A stretch of 55,507 nt of DNA from a bacterium. GTDB lineage: Bacteria; Vulcanimicrobiota; Vulcanimicrobiia; Vulcanimicrobiales; SCRA01. Shown piece after piece: positions 53,518-55,507 of this stretch. Below the pieces are notes generated by a model. The model saw only the letters and a program-made list of their open reading frames with translations, did not search any database and had not been told where the DNA came from. Where the stretch lies: assembly GCA_004297985.1 (NCBI GenBank), contig SCRA01000012.1:1-55507 (forward strand), given 5' to 3'. The first letter of the stretch is position 1; every line of letters begins with the position of its first letter. A program made the position numbers and the translations under genes.

Positions 53518-54451
53518 CCGTGGTCATGGTCGAGTCGTTGGGGCTGGTTTCCCAAATCCACTTGTAGGGACCGAAGTTCCACCACGGATTGCCGGTGCTA
53601 CCGCTCACGTTCTGACCGGTGTACGACGCAACTTGTACGCCGTTACGATAGAGCGTGATATGGCCGGTGATGGTCGACGTCTGCGATGGAACCACGACGA
53701 TCTTCCAATCGTCCACCTCGCCTGGCGTGTACGTGCCCCTCCACACCGAAACGCCGCAGCTCTTGAAGTCCCACTGCTGAGGTCCGCCGATCACGCCGCC
53801 GTTGTCGATCCAGAACTGCGTGCAGGTGCTTCCTGTTGCGTAGGGGTTGATCTGCCAGATGAGGCTGCGCGCATCTTTGTCGTAGCCCATGCCCGGCGCC
53901 GCATCGGCCGGCGTGCCATCGATGTAGTGGAACGTCCAGGTGTACTGCTGGCCGAAGTTGAGGCGAATCATACTACCACTGCTATCCGTGGGGTTCGCCT
54001 GATTGCGACCACAGTAGCCGCCGCCCGGCGCGGGACCCTGCGAGAGCGACATGGTGAACTGCGTCCCCGACTGTACGGGGTTGCCGCATTGGTAGGTGTT
54101 CGCGGTGATCCAATGCCCGTACGTCGCATCCCCGGCCTTCCACACCACCGTGCCGCTTGATGCTGTCGTCGGTGCGGGGGTGGGCGTCGACGTTGGCGTC
54201 GAAGTCGACGTGGAAGTTGGTTTCGGGGATGCGGTAGCTGCTGCGATCGGCGCCGGCGTCGCGGTCGAGGTGGGGCTGGGCGTCGGCGTATTGTGCGGAT
54301 TGGGACCCGTATGGCGAGCGGCGGGAATCGACCCGCTGGCGGGGGAGATGAGCGGGGCAGCGCCGCCTCCCCCTCCGCAACTGGCGAGCGCCATCGCGGC
54401 CGCGGCGTAGAGCGTAAGCGTTGTTGTCCAACGAAGTGGCAAACCGGTCAT
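53477..54451 (-). CDS. Secreted lipoprotein with T/P/S-rich linker and lyase/lectin-like domain
   Basis: The 324-residue protein starts at ATG 54451 (GAGGAAGG upstream) with a lipobox LYAAAAMALASCGGGGGA. A Thr/Pro/Ser-rich linker of about 60 residues leads to a beta-sandwich domain (GTVVWKAGDATYGHWITANTYQCGN...QQYTWTFHYIDG...WRGTYTPGEVDDWKIVVVPSQTSTITGHITLYRNGVQVASYTGQN...WWNFGPYKWIWET), resembling polysaccharide-lyase/concanavalin-like jelly rolls. It is probably a surface-exposed carbohydrate-binding or lyase protein; I cannot name catalytic residues. The Cys followed by a Gly run and the TPTP linker are frequent in WPS-2-like genomes as I recall. It overlaps the coxE 3' end on the other strand. 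Confidence 0.75.
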   Translation of the reverse strand: MTGLPLRWTTTLTLYAAAAMALASCGGGGGAAPLISPASGSIPAARHTGPNPHNTPTPSPTSTATPAPIAAATASPKPTSTSTSTPTSTPTPAPTTASSGTVVWKAGDATYGHWITANTYQCGNPVQSGTQFTMSLSQGPAPGGGYCGRNQANPTDSSGSMIRLNFGQQYTWTFHYIDGTPADAAPGMGYDKDARSLIWQINPYATGSTCTQFWIDNGGVIGGPQQWDFKSCGVSVWRGTYTPGEVDDWKIVVVPSQTSTITGHITLYRNGVQVASYTGQNVSGSTGNPWWNFGPYKWIWETSPNDSTMTTVNATFQNMLLTTP

Positions 54452-54736
54452 CGAACCTTCCTCTGAGGTTGGGGGGAAAATGACGCGTGGCGCACCCGTA
54501 TGCCACCGGTCGGTTGGAGGACTGGCGAGCGTGCCTAGACCTCCCACTGGTGGCGGGCGGTTCAGTGCCTCGAAGAAGGGACCCTGTAGCCGAAAGGACT
54601 TCTCGCCGAATTGTGATCGGCGTTCGCTCGCTTTTCGTGCAAGCAGGTGAAGCACGTCACGACTTGCTCGCCGTAACGCGTAAACGGTAGGATACTCGCC
54701 CTGCAGGGCAAGTTGAGCGAAGGGACGCCCGCGCCC
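54452..54736. other. Intergenic region with palindromes, upstream of the lipoprotein gene
   Basis: This 285-bp stretch has no supported gene. It holds a nearly perfect 20-bp palindrome (54694-54713, centred on GCCCTGCAGGGC), just past the EamA stop, and a CGCCGA/TCGGCG hairpin (54604-54609, 54617-54622). The former may end eamA transcription or serve as an operator; the latter would be in the 5' leader of the lipoprotein mRNA. I tested it by eye against cyclic-di-GMP and cobalamin riboswitch consensus features and saw no match. Confidence 0.45.
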
Positions 54737-55507
54737 TTATGCCGCCGTTTGGTCGGGATCGCGATGGATCGCGACCCCGGCAATCACTAGCGCCACGCCC
54801 GCGAGCTCGATTGGGCTGAGCAGTTGGTGCAGCATCGCAGCACCGATGGCTACGGCGATGGCAGGCAACAGCGCGAGCATCAGCGCGAAGGTGGCGCGCG
54901 AGAGGCGCGCCATGGCAAGCTGATCCATCACGTAGGGAATGACCGACGAGCAGATGCCTACGCCAATGCCCGCGCCCAGCAGCAGCGGGTGCGTGAAGGC
55001 GGGATCCGCGCCGGCGAAGCCGATGGGCGTGATGACGACCAGCGCCACCAGCATCGCCACGCTCAATCGGTCGATGCCCGCGGCGCCGCCGTCGCGCGCG
55101 ATGCGGTGCCCCAGCACGATGTAGAGTATGAAGAGCGCGCAGTTGGCGAAGGCGAAGAGGAAGCCGGTCAGCTCTCCGGCGATGCGGATGTCCGTCAGCG
55201 CGTAGACGCCGCCGACGGCCAGCGCCAGCGCGGCGAGGTTGCGTGGCGTTCGCGCGCCCACCGCCGCAATCGTGATGGGGCCTAGGAACTCGATGGCGCC
55301 GACCGTGCCCAGCGGCAGGCGCGAGATCGCGAGATAGAAGCAGGCGTTCATGATGCCGAGCGCGATTCCCAGCGCGAGCAGCGTTGTCCACTGCTTGCGT
55401 GACATCCGCGCGAAGAGTTGCCAGGGGCGGCGCCAGAGGGCGAAGATGGCGGCGGCGCTGGCGATGCGCAGCCAGGCCACGCCGAGCACTTCGACGCGGC
55501 TGAAGAG
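54737..55507 (-). CDS. EamA/RhtA-family transporter (5' end outside the window)
   Basis: At least 256 codons are open to the window edge, and the reading frame (LFSRVEVLGVAWLRIASAAAIFALW) continues past 55489, so the true start is missing. The visible part has nine or so helices and the DMT pattern: LLALGIALGIMNACFYLAISRLPLGTVGAIEFLGPITIAAVGART and the second repeat ICSSVIPYVMDQLAMARLSRATFALMLALLPAIAVAIGA. This resembles RhtA, an inner-membrane exporter of Thr/homoserine. It ends RDPDQTAA. Confidence 0.88.
   Translation of the reverse strand, partial: LFSRVEVLGVAWLRIASAAAIFALWRRPWQLFARMSRKQWTTLLALGIALGIMNACFYLAISRLPLGTVGAIEFLGPITIAAVGARTPRNLAALALAVGGVYALTDIRIAGELTGFLFAFANCALFILYIVLGHRIARDGGAAGIDRLSVAMLVALVVITPIGFAGADPAFTHPLLLGAGIGVGICSSVIPYVMDQLAMARLSRATFALMLALLPAIAVAIGAAMLHQLLSPIELAGVALVIAGVAIHRDPDQTAA

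Noticed and set aside
54452-54736. Riboswitch in the lipoprotein leader
   Set aside because: Hairpins are present, but I could not match cyclic-di-GMP, cobalamin or other conserved cores.

Overview
The window is a high-GC bacterial chromosome segment with tightly packed, mostly housekeeping genes and one clearly lower-GC accessory patch (about 31.2-33.9 kb). The host looks like a soil or trace-gas lineage such as Candidatus Eremiobacterota (WPS-2) or a similar phylum. This rests on a form I aerobic CO dehydrogenase cluster (CoxL loop SYRCSFR), Gram-positive-type LexA boxes (GAAC-N4-GTTC), an imuA-imuB-dnaE2 mutasome, and a lipoprotein with a Gly-run and a T/P/S-rich linker. The assignment is an inference and was not checked by search.

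Layout. 0-3.5 kb: 5' end of prs (minus strand, cut by the window) diverging from uvrB, which carries a 416-residue intein in its ATP-binding P-loop. 3.5-13 kb: MATE exporter, GH38 alpha-mannosidase, a tripartite ABC-2 export operon (HlyD-like, ATPase, permease), a HAD phosphatase and two related membrane proteins. 13-17.4 kb (minus strand): a likely four-gene operon of NCS1 permease, NiaR repressor, 2OG-Fe(II) oxygenase and DHA2 MFS exporter, headed by a perfect 32-bp palindrome overlapping a sigma70-type promoter. 17.4-18.6 kb: ilvE with a textbook attenuator, including a leader peptide with branched-chain codons, an antiterminator and a terminator. 18.6-31.1 kb: uvrA, methyltransferase, esterase, ligA, a short CoA-transferase, OsmC-like protein, D-2-hydroxyacid dehydrogenase, then an AraC-ADH-AKR operon.

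The accessory patch (31.2-34.1 kb) holds a MerR-like regulator, an AvcD/DCD-type anti-phage dCTP deaminase and a 46-residue protein in one overlapping operon. Its promoter region carries a LexA box. The patch is bracketed by two 60-bp direct copies of the imuA promoter and start region, the intact one driving the SOS mutasome imuA-imuB-dnaE2 (34.1-39.7 kb). dnaE2 contains two in-frame palindrome-rich insertions. Damage repair, mutagenesis and phage defence are therefore physically linked and probably co-induced by the SOS response.

39.7-46.1 kb: NAD(P)HX repair enzyme, AcpS, archaemetzincin, BirA, glycosyltransferase, Ndk and enolase. 46.2-53.5 kb: coxM-coxS-coxL-coxG-coxF(XdhC-YHS fusion)-coxD-coxE, a complete-looking CO-oxidation structural and maturation operon. 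53.5-55.5 kb: a secreted lipoprotein and a truncated EamA transporter.

Several well-supported promoters (imuA, the niaR operon, the ilvE leader) place +1 at or within a few bases of the start codon, so leaderless mRNAs seem common in this organism. I found no tRNA, rRNA, CRISPR array or insertion sequence.
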